From NCBI GenBank assembly GCA_001051155.2, contig JYIP02000005.1:1178001-1242000 (forward strand): DNA of 64,000 bases, read 5' to 3'. A model generated the notes under the pieces. The model was not told the DNA's origin and did not search any database. It saw only the letters and a list, made by a program, of their open reading frames with translations. Below, one piece after another: positions 11,121-22,617 of this stretch. A program made the translations under genes and the position numbers. The DNA comes from Chrysoporthe austroafricana. Its lineage: Eukaryota; Ascomycota; Sordariomycetes; Diaporthales; Cryphonectriaceae. Positions within the stretch are counted from its first letter, which is position 1. Each line of letters starts with the position of its first letter.

Positions 11121-11872
11121 ATGTATTTCTACGCACCCATCAGCTACGGTATCCACCTCACCCGCCCTCTACGAACATGTCTCAACCCCCCCCCCCCAAA
11201 ATACTTATATATAGCCTCGCCTCCTCAACAAGGAGACCCACACACCGCTAACCCGACGTCTCTGCAGTGCCGACCAAGGAGTACCGCGAGTCCAAGAAGG
11301 TGCTCTACCTGGAGCCCCCCGTCCCGGGCAGCGTGACCGTGAAGCGGCGGATCACGAGGGTGGTCCCGCCGCCGCCGCCGCCGCCGCCCAAGCCCGAGCC
11401 GCCGCGCATCGAGAGGCCGCCGCCACCACCGCCCGTCTTCCTCCCTCCGCCGCCACCACCGCCGGTGATCATGCTCCCACCGCCGCCGCCGCCCCCGGCC
11501 CGTGACGAGATCGACGTCATCGCCGTCGACGTCGAGCCGTCCGTGGCCTCCTCCAAGAAGTCCTCCAAGAGGAGCTCCTCCTCGTCCTCCTCCGGGTCGT
11601 CCTCGTCCTCCTCCTCCTCCAGGAAGACGGCAAGGCACCTCGAGGAGCGCCAGAGGGAGGTCATCATCGAGCGGGAGCGGCTCGTGCCCGTGCCCGTCTA
11701 CATACCCCGGAACTACGAGTACCGCTATGTCGAGGGCCCCGCCGAGATGCCCCGCCGCCGGTCCCTGCCGCCCCCGCCGCCTAGCCCCCCGTCGCCGCGC
11801 GACAGGGAGCGGGAGCGCATCACCATCGAGATCGAGGACCGCAGGAGGCGGGGAGGGTACTACTACCGATGA
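11121..11872 (+). CDS. Proline-tract and serine-tract low-complexity protein
   Basis: Two exons, 11121..11148 and 11268..11872, encode 210 residues starting MYFYAPISYVPTKEYRESKK. The 119-nt intron has GTATCC...CTGCAG ends. About residues 41-86 are stacked polyproline runs of 6-8 residues separated by short charged or hydrophobic spacers. Next come a 20-25 residue polyserine segment, a basic/acidic helical stretch (RHLEERQREV), PVPVYIPRNYEYRY, a second proline run and a C-terminal RRRRGGYYYR. There is no signal peptide or membrane segment. Polyproline of this type binds profilin, SH3 or WW domains in other proteins, so a scaffold role is possible but inferred. Codon use is very GC-rich, like the flanks. 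The long single frame and good splice phase favour a real gene. Confidence 0.68.
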
Positions 11873-13193
11873 GCGGCGGCGCGTCGGAAGATGGCGCCGC
11901 CGCCGCTTTCTTCTTCCTGCGGCGGCGGCAGTGGTGGTGGTGCAAGACCAGCCACACATGTCGCCCTTTTCCAGAGCCTCTTTTCTTTTGTTTTCCTCTT
12001 CTCGTCCAAGTCTGTGCGGAGCAGAAGGACCCTTGTAGGATTTCGATTGTGATTTTGATGATTTCATGAAGCGTGGGTCTTGGTTCAATATGGGATTAGC
12101 GAATGTATTATCATCAGACTGGAAATTTTTGATACCTCGGGTTTGTACGGGCGCGCGGGATCTTTGTTTGGGTTACGACACCCTAGGGATGGATGGCACT
12201 GGACGTCTCGGCTGAATTTCAAATATACTTCTCGCGAGCTCCAGCACGATCTAAGCTATGCCTGTCTCTACAATCATCAGGGGCGTGCGCACGGGTGGAA
12301 AACCCAGAGGAAAACGTCCATCTCGACACCGAGGAGCAGCATCACTGCGGAGCGGATAGTGATTATGTCTTAATTCTTCTCTTTCGCTCCTACCAGAACT
12401 AAATGCGTGACATTTCCCCATGTCTCCCTCCATTGGGCGGCTGAGCCCAGCCACCGGACCCACGCAACAAACCAAACAAGCAAGCAGCCACCATCGTGCA
12501 ATGTAGGCATAAGCCTCGAAAAACGGACCGCCTGACCCAGCCGCCTGAGCAGCGCGGGCTCTGAATATCATGATGGAAAATAAAAACCCGAAAAATTCCC
12601 CACCGAATCCAAAAGTCCTGCTCAGTGAGAGATTCAGACCCGCTTGTCTGATGTCCCAGCTAACTCCGTAAACAAGAAAGAGCGAGGCTTAGAAGCAGAA
12701 GGCAAGAAAAAGGATAAATAAAAAGACGGAATCGATTCGTGCCGCACGTGTATGTTGTACAGAGAGGGGACCTTCTCACTTCTCGTCTAGGCCCTTCTTT
12801 CCCCGTCGCCTCTCATCCCGTGGTATCATGGGTACTGCAAAAACAAATTCGGGTTCAGATGCCGGGAGCCCGCATGCGTTCGGGACAGGATAAAAGAGTG
12901 TGATTAGGATTATTCTGCGCGTCGTGGACCCCTAACTTGCGAAGTCAGGGTCGAGTGCTAGTGCGCATCTTCACCGCACGGGTCTTGACGATGCAGATAT
13001 GAGAGACACGAGTGGCTTCGAGCGTGTGTCTGCTAAGGTGAAAATGAGGAATATATCGCTTGTAGATGAATGGTATCTCGTAACTGGTAAGTGGTATGTA
13101 GATGCTGTGCATATATAGTAAATACAGGTTGATGTGCTGAAGAGAAACGCTCCTGGTCAAAGTGGGAAAGATCCGTGTCTGCGCGCGCCCTCA
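11873..13193. other. Convergent 3' intergenic region
   Basis: This lies between the 3' ends of the proline-rich gene and the RhoGAP gene, so it holds both 3' untranslated regions. The middle is AT-richer, with runs such as ATAAATAAAAAGACGG near 12714. No coding potential was seen. Confidence 0.6.
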
Positions 13194-16100
13194 CTAGTAA
13201 CGAGTCTCCTCTCGAAGGCGAGACATAGACCCCTGGGGCGTCAGGCCCCTTGGTGGCAAAGCCATGAGCAACGAGCTCTCTCGTCGGCTGGCCCTCGTGT
13301 TGTAAGGCTGGTCATAAGCGGCCGTCCTGTCGCCGCTCTGTCGTTGCTGTGCTGCGAGATAGTACTGGCTCGGGTCAGAGCTCGGGGGCATCATCATGCT
13401 CTCATAAGCTGGGCGTGTCGTGACACCTGCATTTCCACTTTGCTGCGCGTATGGATTCGGTTCGTACCGCTGGCCCGGCGGTGGGGTGGGTGTTGATCTA
13501 AGCTGAGAGAAGCCGCCGACGGGGGGTGGCGTGTTGCCCCTCCGCTGTTCTGCTAATGCCTCCGCGAGACGGTGCCGATGAGGCGACTCGCGCACTCCAC
13601 CTGATGTTGCTGGCCTGGGGGGCATCTCCATCGACCCTGTCTCGGTGGAGTCGTCCCATGACCCAGGAGATGGAAGCTCGTACTCCTCCGGTGTGATCCC
13701 AAAGATGGCTTCATAGTTCTGCAGGAACAGGGAGAAGACAGGAGCAGGGATGGTTAGCGTGGGGGAGAAAACGATGCCGACATTGCGGACGGTCATCTTG
13801 TTCCGATCGGCGTTGTTGATGATCTTGATCAAGAAGGCGATCAGATACCTGAGCAGGGCGTCGTTGGCCAGAGGAAGCCGCTTCACGAGCTCGTGAAGTG
13901 CTGCAATTTTCTCTTGTTGCGTGTTCATCTCGGTAACGGCCACGAAGTCCAGGTGAAGGTCTCTTGTCAGTATGCTGGTCGGAAGCTCCCGCAGGTACGC
14001 TTTCAGCATGGACGCGACCGCATGGATGTCGTGGTACTGTTCATCTTCGAGCAGATTGATGTCGCCCTCCGTGTCGAAACGCTCCTTGAGCTGCTTGATG
14101 ACCACATTGGAACCGCTCAGGCGAAAGATACCCTCTTCTGTGACTGCGCCTCTGGCGTCCAGATACTGGATGCAGCGGTAGATAACAGCCGGTAGCGGCA
14201 CTCTGACGTCCCGAGGAGAGTTGTATTTCACAGCCTCGGCGAGCGGAGCACCGAACACGCGGCGAACTGGTCCGGAATACCCAGCAGGGCCCGAAGGACC
14301 AGGCTGGTCGCCGAACAGCGAGTCTGTCCCTTCGCTTGACGATCGCTGCTTTGGTCCGAACCCGAAGAAGCTCCGTTTCTTGGCCTTCTTCTCATCCATA
14401 CCATGAGGGGCCAGGCCACCCATCTTGTTCTGCAGTATGGCCGACTCGGGCATCCACTGGGCGTCTCGCGGCGCCGAGATCGAGTAAGACTGTTGTGGGG
14501 GCACCGTCACCACGGGGGGAGACTCGGTGTACTCGGTGGAAGGAATGTCGCCCTGCTTGGTGGTGTCGTAGCTCATTCCAATTAGCGTGTCCTCGGAGTC
14601 CCTGGCGTGGTTCTGTTGCTGCTGAGACCGCCCCTGCTTCTTCTTGGTATTTGCCCCTTTGCCGCTCGACGCGTGCCGGTCCTGTGCCTTGTTATCCTCG
14701 TCCACAGGCTCTTTATAGTTTGTCCACGGGAGCAACACGCTGACCCACAGATCACGTTCTTTGTCGCTTTCAGCACACAGAACGTGCTTTGTCATCGCGG
14801 AAGGGTCCTTTTTCTTCGGTTCCAAGATCAAGAAGGCATGACGGTACTGGTTGTCAGCCTCATCATTGATACCACTTGGTGAGACTGGATCATTCTGAGG
14901 AGGGGACTGCCTGCCGATCTGGGCGCCCTGTAGCTTGATAGTGCCCAAGTGGGACCCTCCGGGCGTCTCGAAATACTTGAGCAGAGGACCCTCGACGACG
15001 AAGAACCTGGCCTTCCAGCCACCAAAATTTTTACCTCGCTTGGTCAGGTAGCCGCTCTTGTACTGTCGCCCGCCGGGTCCGACCCTTGGCCCGCCTTCCT
15101 CGTCCTGGCCTGTTGCAGACCCCATCTCGTCGGCATTGGGTGGCAGCACGTTCGTCGACAGATATCTGCACAGTTCGATAGCCGAAATCGTGTCGAGCGC
15201 GGTGCTGAAAACCTCCTCGAGATAGTGGTCAAGCGCGCGCCGGCGGGCATCCAGTTTCGCTGGAGCGTGGCCGCTGAAAAGCGACCGGTCCGGGGTCTTC
15301 GCAGAGAAGTCAGGGCACTGCTTTAGCTTCGAGTCGAGCTTGGCGAGGGACACGGAATCTTTCTCCACTCGCCACAGCTCTCCACCGTCCGCCCTGGACA
15401 GGATTGCCAGCGTGAATACAGGATCCTCCTCCAGCTGCGTCAGGGAGATCAAACTTGCGCGCGACGGCTTCATCCTCGAGGACGCAACCTTCACAATGAC
15501 CGCGATCAGTGCGTTTGGTGAGATGAGCAGGTCCGGATATTCGTCGGTCATGAAGCCCTTGTAGACCTTCGTCCGTTCTGTCGCGCTCTCCCGGCTGGAC
15601 GTTGGGGTGTTGACAGTCTCGGGATCTGCCGCTTTCTTGACGATGTTGAGCGGTTGGGGAGATTTCAGGACGAGAGCCTCCTGTGGTGATGGGGTCTGGA
15701 GAGGCGTGTTTGGAGGCAGGGGTACCGCTTGCCGAGGTGCACGGGGCGACAATACCGCTGGAGGACCACCACCTTGTCGGGGCGAAAGTGGCGGCGAGTT
15801 TGGCCCTGAGCCTACGCCGAGCGGGCGAGGGCTCGTAGGCAAGCCTGAGCTCAATAGCGGCGAATTCACAGCTGCACCCTGGCCACTGAGCATGCCGGCC
15901 AAGGACCCCAGAGACTCTGGAGCATTCGGCCTGTTCAACGATTTCGGAGAAGCCATCGGCGACTCGACCGAAATCTGTAATGCTGGCGGTGCCTCCTTCG
16001 GCGTCCCCTTGGCGCTGTTGCCCTGCTTGCTCTTCTTCGAGAGGCTCCGTGCCTCTGCCTCCTTCAGGGCCAAAATCTCACGCATCTGGTCGTCTTCTTG

Positions 16101-18428
16101 CCGTGTCCTGCGCCGGCCTCGCTTTGTCCTCGTGATCTCGTCAACCTCGAGCAATTCGCCAGAATCCAGGTCACTGTCGTCGTCCTCCTCTTCGGTCAGT
16201 GCCGGACTCGATTTCGTGGTCTTCAATTGTAAAGGAGCTGGCGGGGGTTTCCTCGGAGGAGGCGGTGGGGGAGCTGGGAAGTTTGAGAGGCTGTCATCAT
16301 CAGCGGCTGACGAGATGATCTCAGATTCAGCTGCCGGCGGAGGTGGGACAGAAGGAGCACCTCGTGGAGACATTGGCTGGCGATGCGAACTGATCCTTGG
16401 CGGCAGCGGAGAATTCAGCGGCAGCTCGTTGGCCATGTCCTCCCGTCTCCTCCTCTCCTCGGCCTCCCTCTCCTCTGCCTCGTGATCGAACTGATCGAGC
16501 GCATGCTGGCTTGCCTCCGGCATAGTATGGGAGGGGTTCAGAATCTCGCCAACCGCAGAAGGGGGCCCGTTGCAGCCCTGGTCCGCCGGGGGCGTGATCG
16601 GATATGGTGCCATAGAGACATCGACAGGCGAGAGCCTGTCAGACCCGACACTGGGGGAGGCAGGTATGTCCAGCATAGGCTTTTTCGGGGCGACAGGCGC
16701 GGACTCCGCATTGCTAGGGCCAGAACTCTCCTCCGGTTCCTGAGGGAGGCCCGGCGATGACACTGGAGGCGTCGTCTGTGTCGAGATCAGGTCCTTCAGC
16801 TTCTTCCTGTACTTCTCCTTCTCCTTCAGGGACCGCTCCAGGTCCTTGTTCAGCCCCAGGATCATGGCCCTCTGCTTGTCGACCAGCCGCCATAGCTGCG
16901 CATTCTGTTGCGACTGCGACTGCTTCTCCTTGAGGAGGTAGACGATCACGGCCTCGGGCGACCCGGCGGCCTTGACCAGCTTGTCTATGTCGGCCGGGCT
17001 GGAGGCGACATCCTGAGGGTTCTTGGGCGCGGAGGAGCCTGCGGATATGGCCGAGATGGCGGAATCTATGGACGAGTTCCGGGGCGGGCCCTTGACAGTC
17101 TCCATCCTCGACGACCCAGGCATGGCCTGGGAGGTTGCGCTGACCGAAGCTCCAGGTTTGTTCACGGGGCCGGACACGCTTCTGTTCTCATTCGGGATGC
17201 GCAAGGACAGAGGTCTAGCGGGGCGTCAGTCTACAGATCCACAGCACCGCGGTGGCGGCTGCGGGCCGGCCACGGCAGGTGGACATAGCGAAGCTACAGA
17301 AAGGAAAAAAAAACTATACGAACCCGATTGCTTTTCTGTCTTCAGGCGTCACGGTGCCAGAAGAATCACTGTTGTAGTACGAGTATGCGGCGTCGGGGCT
17401 CTCTCGTCGAGGGGACTGTGGCGCTGCCTCGGGTGTCCCGGTCGAGCTGGCCGTCGTCGTCGTCGAAGCCTGCGAGGCGGAGAAGGGTATGGAGGTGGCG
17501 ATGGGCGTGCTAGAGTGGCTCAAGTTGGACTTGGTCGGGCTGGGGCTGGTCGGGGGAGAGACTGCCGTGGTATTATGAAGCGGGCTGGGCGCAGGTTTCC
17601 GGAATCTGGAACAGGAGAGGGGTGGGGATCAGCATGAAGCACTGTCGAGTAACTCTGGGCCCGGATCGGTGTGGTCCACCAGACAGCCTGATGGTCGCGG
17701 TCACGGCGTTCAGAGTGGCACAATGGAGAAGAGTATGCCTTGTTGACGGACCGAGAAAGAGAAAGACAAGGCACCGCCGGCCGCTGCAGGTCGCTACACG
17801 CACATCCAATGGGTTGGCAGCAAAGGACTGGAGCCGAGTCATTCGCGGCGACCTAGACAGGCATCCGTGCTGGGGCACCGTGGATCTGGCCTGCAGAGCA
17901 TGCGCATGTACCGTAGCTATGGGCGGCGGCGGGGCGCATGGCCGGGAGGGGAGGAGAGGAGGGGGGAGGGAAGCAGGGCAGGAGACGGGACGAGGGGAGG
18001 TTCTCTCACCTGGCACCAGTGCTCGAGGGAGGACTCGTGGGCGACGCGACGAGCGAGGCTGGACCGGACGACGCAGATGCACCGGCGGGGAAGATGTTGA
18101 TAGGGCTGGGGACGTGAGGCGAGTGGTGAGGACGACCGCCGGGGCCAGCTGTGTTCAGTCTGCCTATAGTCGGGCTGTCCTGGATGGGGCTGTCATACTG
18201 GTCGTCGAAGCTGGTGGGGGAGACGGGCGTGTAGGGCATGGCATTGGGGCGGTGGTAGTCCGGGGGTGGTCGAGATGGAGACGGCGGCGCGGGCTGGAAC
18301 TGAGACTGAGACTTGGGCAGGGCATGCGCACCACTGCCGGCAGGACGGCCAGAGGCAGAGCCGGGGGGAGGCCGGGAGCTGTAGAGATCTGGAGGGTGCT
18401 CCCGGCCCTGGTGCGCAAGCTGCGACAT
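13194..18428 (-). CDS. Bem3-like Rho GTPase-activating protein (PX-PH-RhoGAP)
   Basis: Three exons, 18428..18010, 17605..17324 and 17214..13194, give 1573 residues. The order is a Ser/Pro-rich N-terminus, a coiled coil (about 320-380), a long disordered region with SPR/PPPPPP motifs, a PX domain (about 795-925), a PH domain (about 950-1065, beginning KSGYLTKRGKNFGGWKARFF) and a RhoGAP domain (about 1220-1405). The catalytic arginine finger is in EEGIFRLSGS near residue 1265. This order is that of yeast Bem3, which turns off Cdc42 at polarity sites; PX and PH bind phosphoinositides. Intron 2 uses a less common GTTCGT donor. It was chosen because it joins DRKAIG to PLSLRIPNEN in frame, with CTGAC a few bases before the acceptor. 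The C-terminal tail is low-complexity. Confidence 0.92.
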
Positions 18429-18973
18429 GGTCCGCTATGCGACAGCAGGGTCGCAACCGATCAGGAGGAGAAACGACGAGGGTGTGTGCGCGCTTTGCTC
18501 GTGTGTGTGTGCGAGCCTTGCCTGGGTGTGTGTAGGGCCCTGGGCCTCTGGGGAGCCGAGGAGATGGACTGGCGAGGGTCAGACCGGGACCAGGGCAGCC
18601 AGGGCAGGTAAACAAGTCCGCGACGAGGGCGGACGAGGGCCTCGAGGGTGTGCCCCACGAGAGAGACAGCAGAGAGAGACACAGAGAGAGAGACGGATGC
18701 TCAGTCCCGGCCCAGGTCCGGATCCAGGTCCAACCCTAGCACGAGCAGCCTCATCAGCACCCGGCCGGCCGAGTCGAGTCAAATCGAGTCGGGGCGAGGC
18801 GAGGCGAGAGTCTGTCGTGTCCAGAGACAATCTGGAAGGCGAGGAACAGTCAGGACAGCCGTGACAGGCCCTCGTCTCTGAGAGCCCCGGCGCCGCAAGC
18901 GAGGGGTCTGAGCTCTCTCTCTCTGTCTGTCTTGTCTCTTGTGCGTCCCGTCCAAGTGAGAGAGAGACACACA

Positions 18974-19012
18974 GGCAGAGGCAGAGGCAGAGGCGGAGGC
19001 AGAGGCGGAAAC
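18974..19012. repeat. GAGGCA/GAGGCG hexanucleotide repeat
   Basis: About six imperfect tandem units of GCAGAG/GCGGAG lie upstream of the Bem3-like gene, next to a CTCTCT tract (18913-18925). Confidence 0.7.
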
Positions 19013-19709
19013 AACTGCCTGCTGCTGATCGGTGCTGGGTTGCGTGCACTACCGTAGCACACGCCGCACCCACACTCTCACACACGCGCGCGTGGGTGGG
19101 AGAAAGAGGCGTGTTTCGAGAGCTGCTTGGGTGACCCTGGACGCCCAGCGATGTCGACGCCAAATCTCCGAAGGCTCCTCGACCTCGAAACCGACGGGGG
19201 GTGCGCGGGCGGGCAGGACCGACCACAAGGGGCGTGTGGACGGCGTGGGCGGGAATGAATGTTCTGTTCTGGTCTCGGGGTATCTCGTCTTTGATTTGTG
19301 GACGGCACGGGGTAGGAGAGGCGCTTAATCATAAGCCTGTGGCCAATACGCAGGGTGAAGTGGCAGGGCAGCAAGGCAGGGCAAGGCTGGTGTGACGGCA
19401 GGCAGTCCAGCAGGCGTCCAGCAGGCGTCAAGCAGGTCGGTAGTAGTAGGTATGTAGGTACGTGGTAGGTAGGTAGCGTGGAGGGCGGAACCGGGGGAGA
19501 CAAGATTATTACGGATTAAGAGACAGGGCACAGGACCGCCAGCAGATCTGGATCTGTCTGGACCTGGACACCTGCTGCTGGGCGGTGATAACACGCAGAC
19601 GAGAAGGGGGGGGAGGAGAGGGAGAGGGAGGTGGAGGAGGAGGAGAGTTGACGGGTCGGGAGGTGGTTTTGGAATGGAGATGACGGCCGATCAGGGTTTT
19701 TTCTTTTTT

Positions 19710-19711
<2 letters not shown>

Positions 19712-19775
<64 letters not shown>

Positions 19776-19823
19776 CTTTTGTGTCTTGGTGTGGGGCGTT
19801 GGCCGCAACGCGTTGCTGTTCCN

Positions 19824-19860
<37 letters not shown>

Positions 19861-19946
19861 GTGGGGGGGGGGGGGGGTTTTTGGATGGGGATGGGGGTTG
19901 GAGAGGGGTTTTTTTTTTTTTGGTTTTTTTTTTTTTTTTTTTTTTT
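19712..19946. repeat. Extreme homopolymer block around an ambiguous base
   Basis: A run of about 64 T (19712-19775) is followed 47 nt later by N at 19823. The N is immediately followed by about 36 G (19824-19859), a second G run, and a second T run (about 19911-19946). This is probably a low-quality joined region rather than true sequence; no gene can be read through it. Confidence 0.85.
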
Positions 19947-20663
19947 ACTCCTTCCGTCTCTTCCTACTTTCCTTCGTGAACTTACCTACTCTGGGGTCCA
20001 GGCTGGGGGCAGGTACAGCACAGGATCGCTCGTCAGAAGCTTACCTGCTAGGCCCTGCTGGGCCCTGCTGGACCCTGCTGGGAAGCCTGGGGCAGGCGAG
20101 TCATCCATATCCGTCCAGGACGATGGAACCACAGCAAATCATTCATCTCCGGGCCTGGAAAGCTGCAACTACAGCCGCAGCCGCAGGGTGCAGCCGCCCT
20201 GCCTGGTATGGCACGTGTGTGGTACGTACTCAGCAGACAGGTGGTCTGGTCAGTCGAGCATGTGTCTCTGGCCTGGGCCCTGACCGAGGGACCATCCACC
20301 ACGCCAGTACCGCCGTCGAGGCCCCAGCGGGTCCTAGTAGGCGGTACGGGGTTGCTGTGCCTTGTGCTGTGCTACAGCAGCAGGCCGGGGCCCTCTGCTG
20401 GCCTGTGCCCGGGGGTGGGAGGGGCTTACCTACATACCACTGCCCCTGTCTGCACTGGGCGCCAGGGGGGGCCTGCAGCTCGATCGACACCCCCCCAACC
20501 AACCCCATAGCGCCATAGCAGCTACCATACCCTAGTAGTGCCTGCATACTACCCAGTAGGGCAGCACTATATTACATACATACGTACCGTACATACTGAG
20601 TAGCACAGTACTAGGCCAGCAGCAGCAGCCTCGTGGCGTGGCGGGAGGAACACGGTCCCTGTG

Positions 20664-20700
20664 CTGTGGGCGTGTGGGCGTGTGGGCGTGTGCGTGGGCG
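20664..20700. repeat. GTGGGCGT tandem repeat
   Basis: Four near-identical GTGTGGGC units are followed by a shorter variant. It is simple sequence within the gene desert. Confidence 0.65.
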
Positions 20701-21107
20701 ATGGGCGCTGGGCGCGGGCGCGGGTCGCGGACGTGCCCCCCCTTCTTCCCTGGCCACCTGGGCGCACGCTGGGCCATCTGATCCAGATCAATTTGCAAGA
20801 TATGCTTTCCCAGCTCTGCAGGCCGGCTGGCTGCTGGTCGCTCGTCGCTGGTCGCTCTGTCTTGGATCCTGGCTGATCCTCGCTTCCCCCCCCTTCCCGG
20901 AGGCCCTCCTTTAATATACACCACTCCCTTGTGTGATCCTCGCCTGTCCCGTCCTGTTCCTGTCCTGTCCCGTCATGCCATGTCGTGTCCTAATCTGGTC
21001 AGAGGTGGGATAATTTCCCATCCTGCCCCGTCCGACACGAGATCTCGGCCTGCCAGGCCCTGCACGCGCGTGACGCAGGCCAGAGATGAGACCGCTCTCT
21101 CCTCCTC

Positions 21108-21134
21108 CACACACACACACACACACACACACAC
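21108..21134. repeat. CA dinucleotide microsatellite
   Basis: An uninterrupted CA run of about 13 units is followed by a TCTCTC tract. Confidence 0.9.
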
Positions 21135-21755
21135 CCTGTCTCTCTCTCTCTGTCCCTCCCTCTCCGGTCCGAGGACTACCGCCGGCCAAGCTTACGGCCA
21201 GCGTCGATGTCACCCTCATCCGGCCAGGTGCCAGGAGGAGCCAGTCCCAATTCTGAAGGATCCCTGCCGTGGCCATCCCCAAAAGGTCCCCACCCCCACC
21301 GTGCCCCGTACGTAGATAGTATGGCCGGCCTGCGCGCAGGCGTGGCAAGCGTGGCAGGCTCTCATCTATCGAATTAGCCCTCGGGCGCGCTGGCGCTGGC
21401 GTCGCACGCCTCGCCCGATCCGGCCCAAGGCTGCGCCATCTACCGGCGCCTGCCAGCGCGCCAGGGAGGAACTCTGTGTCGAGATGTCTGCTCAGCTGCT
21501 GGCCAGGCGATCGATCCTCGGGACTCGAGGCTCGTACAGCGACGCCACCCACAGGCGCCGAGCAGGGGCCGAGATGATCAGTCGGTAAAGGGTATACATA
21601 CTATGTAGTATGTACGGACGTAGTATGCGTGCACCGCTACCCAGTATATCCAGTATGGTATCAACCTCTCTGGGTCACGGTCCCACAGCCGACTAATACA
21701 AATATTATATATGGCACTATAGCACTATAGCTACGGGGTACGTATGACTATGGGG

Positions 21756-21872
21756 TAGTAGTAGTAGTAGCAGTAGCAGTAGCAGTAGCAGTAGCAGTAG
21801 CAGTAGCAGTAGTAGTAGTACTATGTAGTAGTAGCAGCAGCAGCAGCAGCATCATCCTCATCATCATCATCA
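21756..21872. repeat. TAG/CAG/CAT trinucleotide repeat block
   Basis: TAG units pass into alternating CAG-TAG, then CAG, then CAT units over about 115 bp. It is non-coding as far as can be seen, although each unit is a codon-length repeat. Confidence 0.85.
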
Positions 21873-22576
21873 GGATCGGCCGGAGAATTCCCGCCGGCGC
21901 TGTGGGGCCTCCCTGGGGGCTTTAATGAACCCAAACCCACCAGCAGCCGAGGCCAGCGTGGGTGCGCGATGGCCTCGCCGACTGCATCTTCAGCCCGCAC
22001 CAGATAACCCATCCCGCCGGTCCAATTTCACATTACCCAGCACACCACTATGTCTGTAATTCACGCGTCCCCGCCCGCCGCCTGGCGACTGGCTAGCCGT
22101 CTGGCTATCCGTCTGGGTCGTGCTCGTGCTGCAGCCAGGTGCGATCACAGCACACCGTGCCCTTTTCCCTACATACTCAGTAGTATTTACGTGGCCCCCC
22201 CCCCCTCCTCCTCGTCACACTCGCCTCATCAATCTCAGACCACACCCGCCGCAGTCCCGCTGTCAAACCCCACGGCGGGCTCGCCAATAGGCCCATGCCA
22301 GAGCACGAAATTGATTACCTGCAGGACGGGAAACGGGGCGGACGCCCAATGGGTATGGAGAAGCTCGCTCGCTCGCGATCCTCCCCCCTCCCCACGGGCC
22401 GACTGGGTGTCCCAGCGGACGCGCTGCTCGGTATCCGGGTTGGGCCGCTTGTGATCTCTCTCTCTCTTTCTCTGTGGTCCTGGCTGGCCCCACAAAGGGT
22501 CGCGCGACGAGGCCTTCCGGCGCCGAAAGGGCGACCGACCGACCTCGTGAACTTTTGGCGCGAGAGGCCTGTCCTC

Positions 22577-22617
22577 CTCCTGTTGTTGCTGCTGCTGCTG
22601 CTGCTACTGCTACTACG
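22577..22617. repeat. CTG/CTA trinucleotide repeat
   Basis: Tandem TGT, TGC and TAC-type triplets run for about 40 bp inside the gene desert, with no supported reading frame. Confidence 0.7.

Noticed and set aside
11225..12088. 287-codon minus-strand frame opposite the proline-rich gene
   Set aside because: It is the shadow of the GC-rich proline/serine codons. The plus-strand frame has a start, a good intron and a sensible composition.
17314..17323. Stronger-looking GTATAG donor at the end of Bem3-like exon 2
   Set aside because: It leaves phase 0, and no phase-0 acceptor joins in frame before the conserved RIPNEN stretch; the GTTCGT donor does join in frame.
21756..21872. Possible CRISPR-like or coding repeat
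   Set aside because: Uniform trinucleotide microsatellite without spacers; simple slippage repeat.
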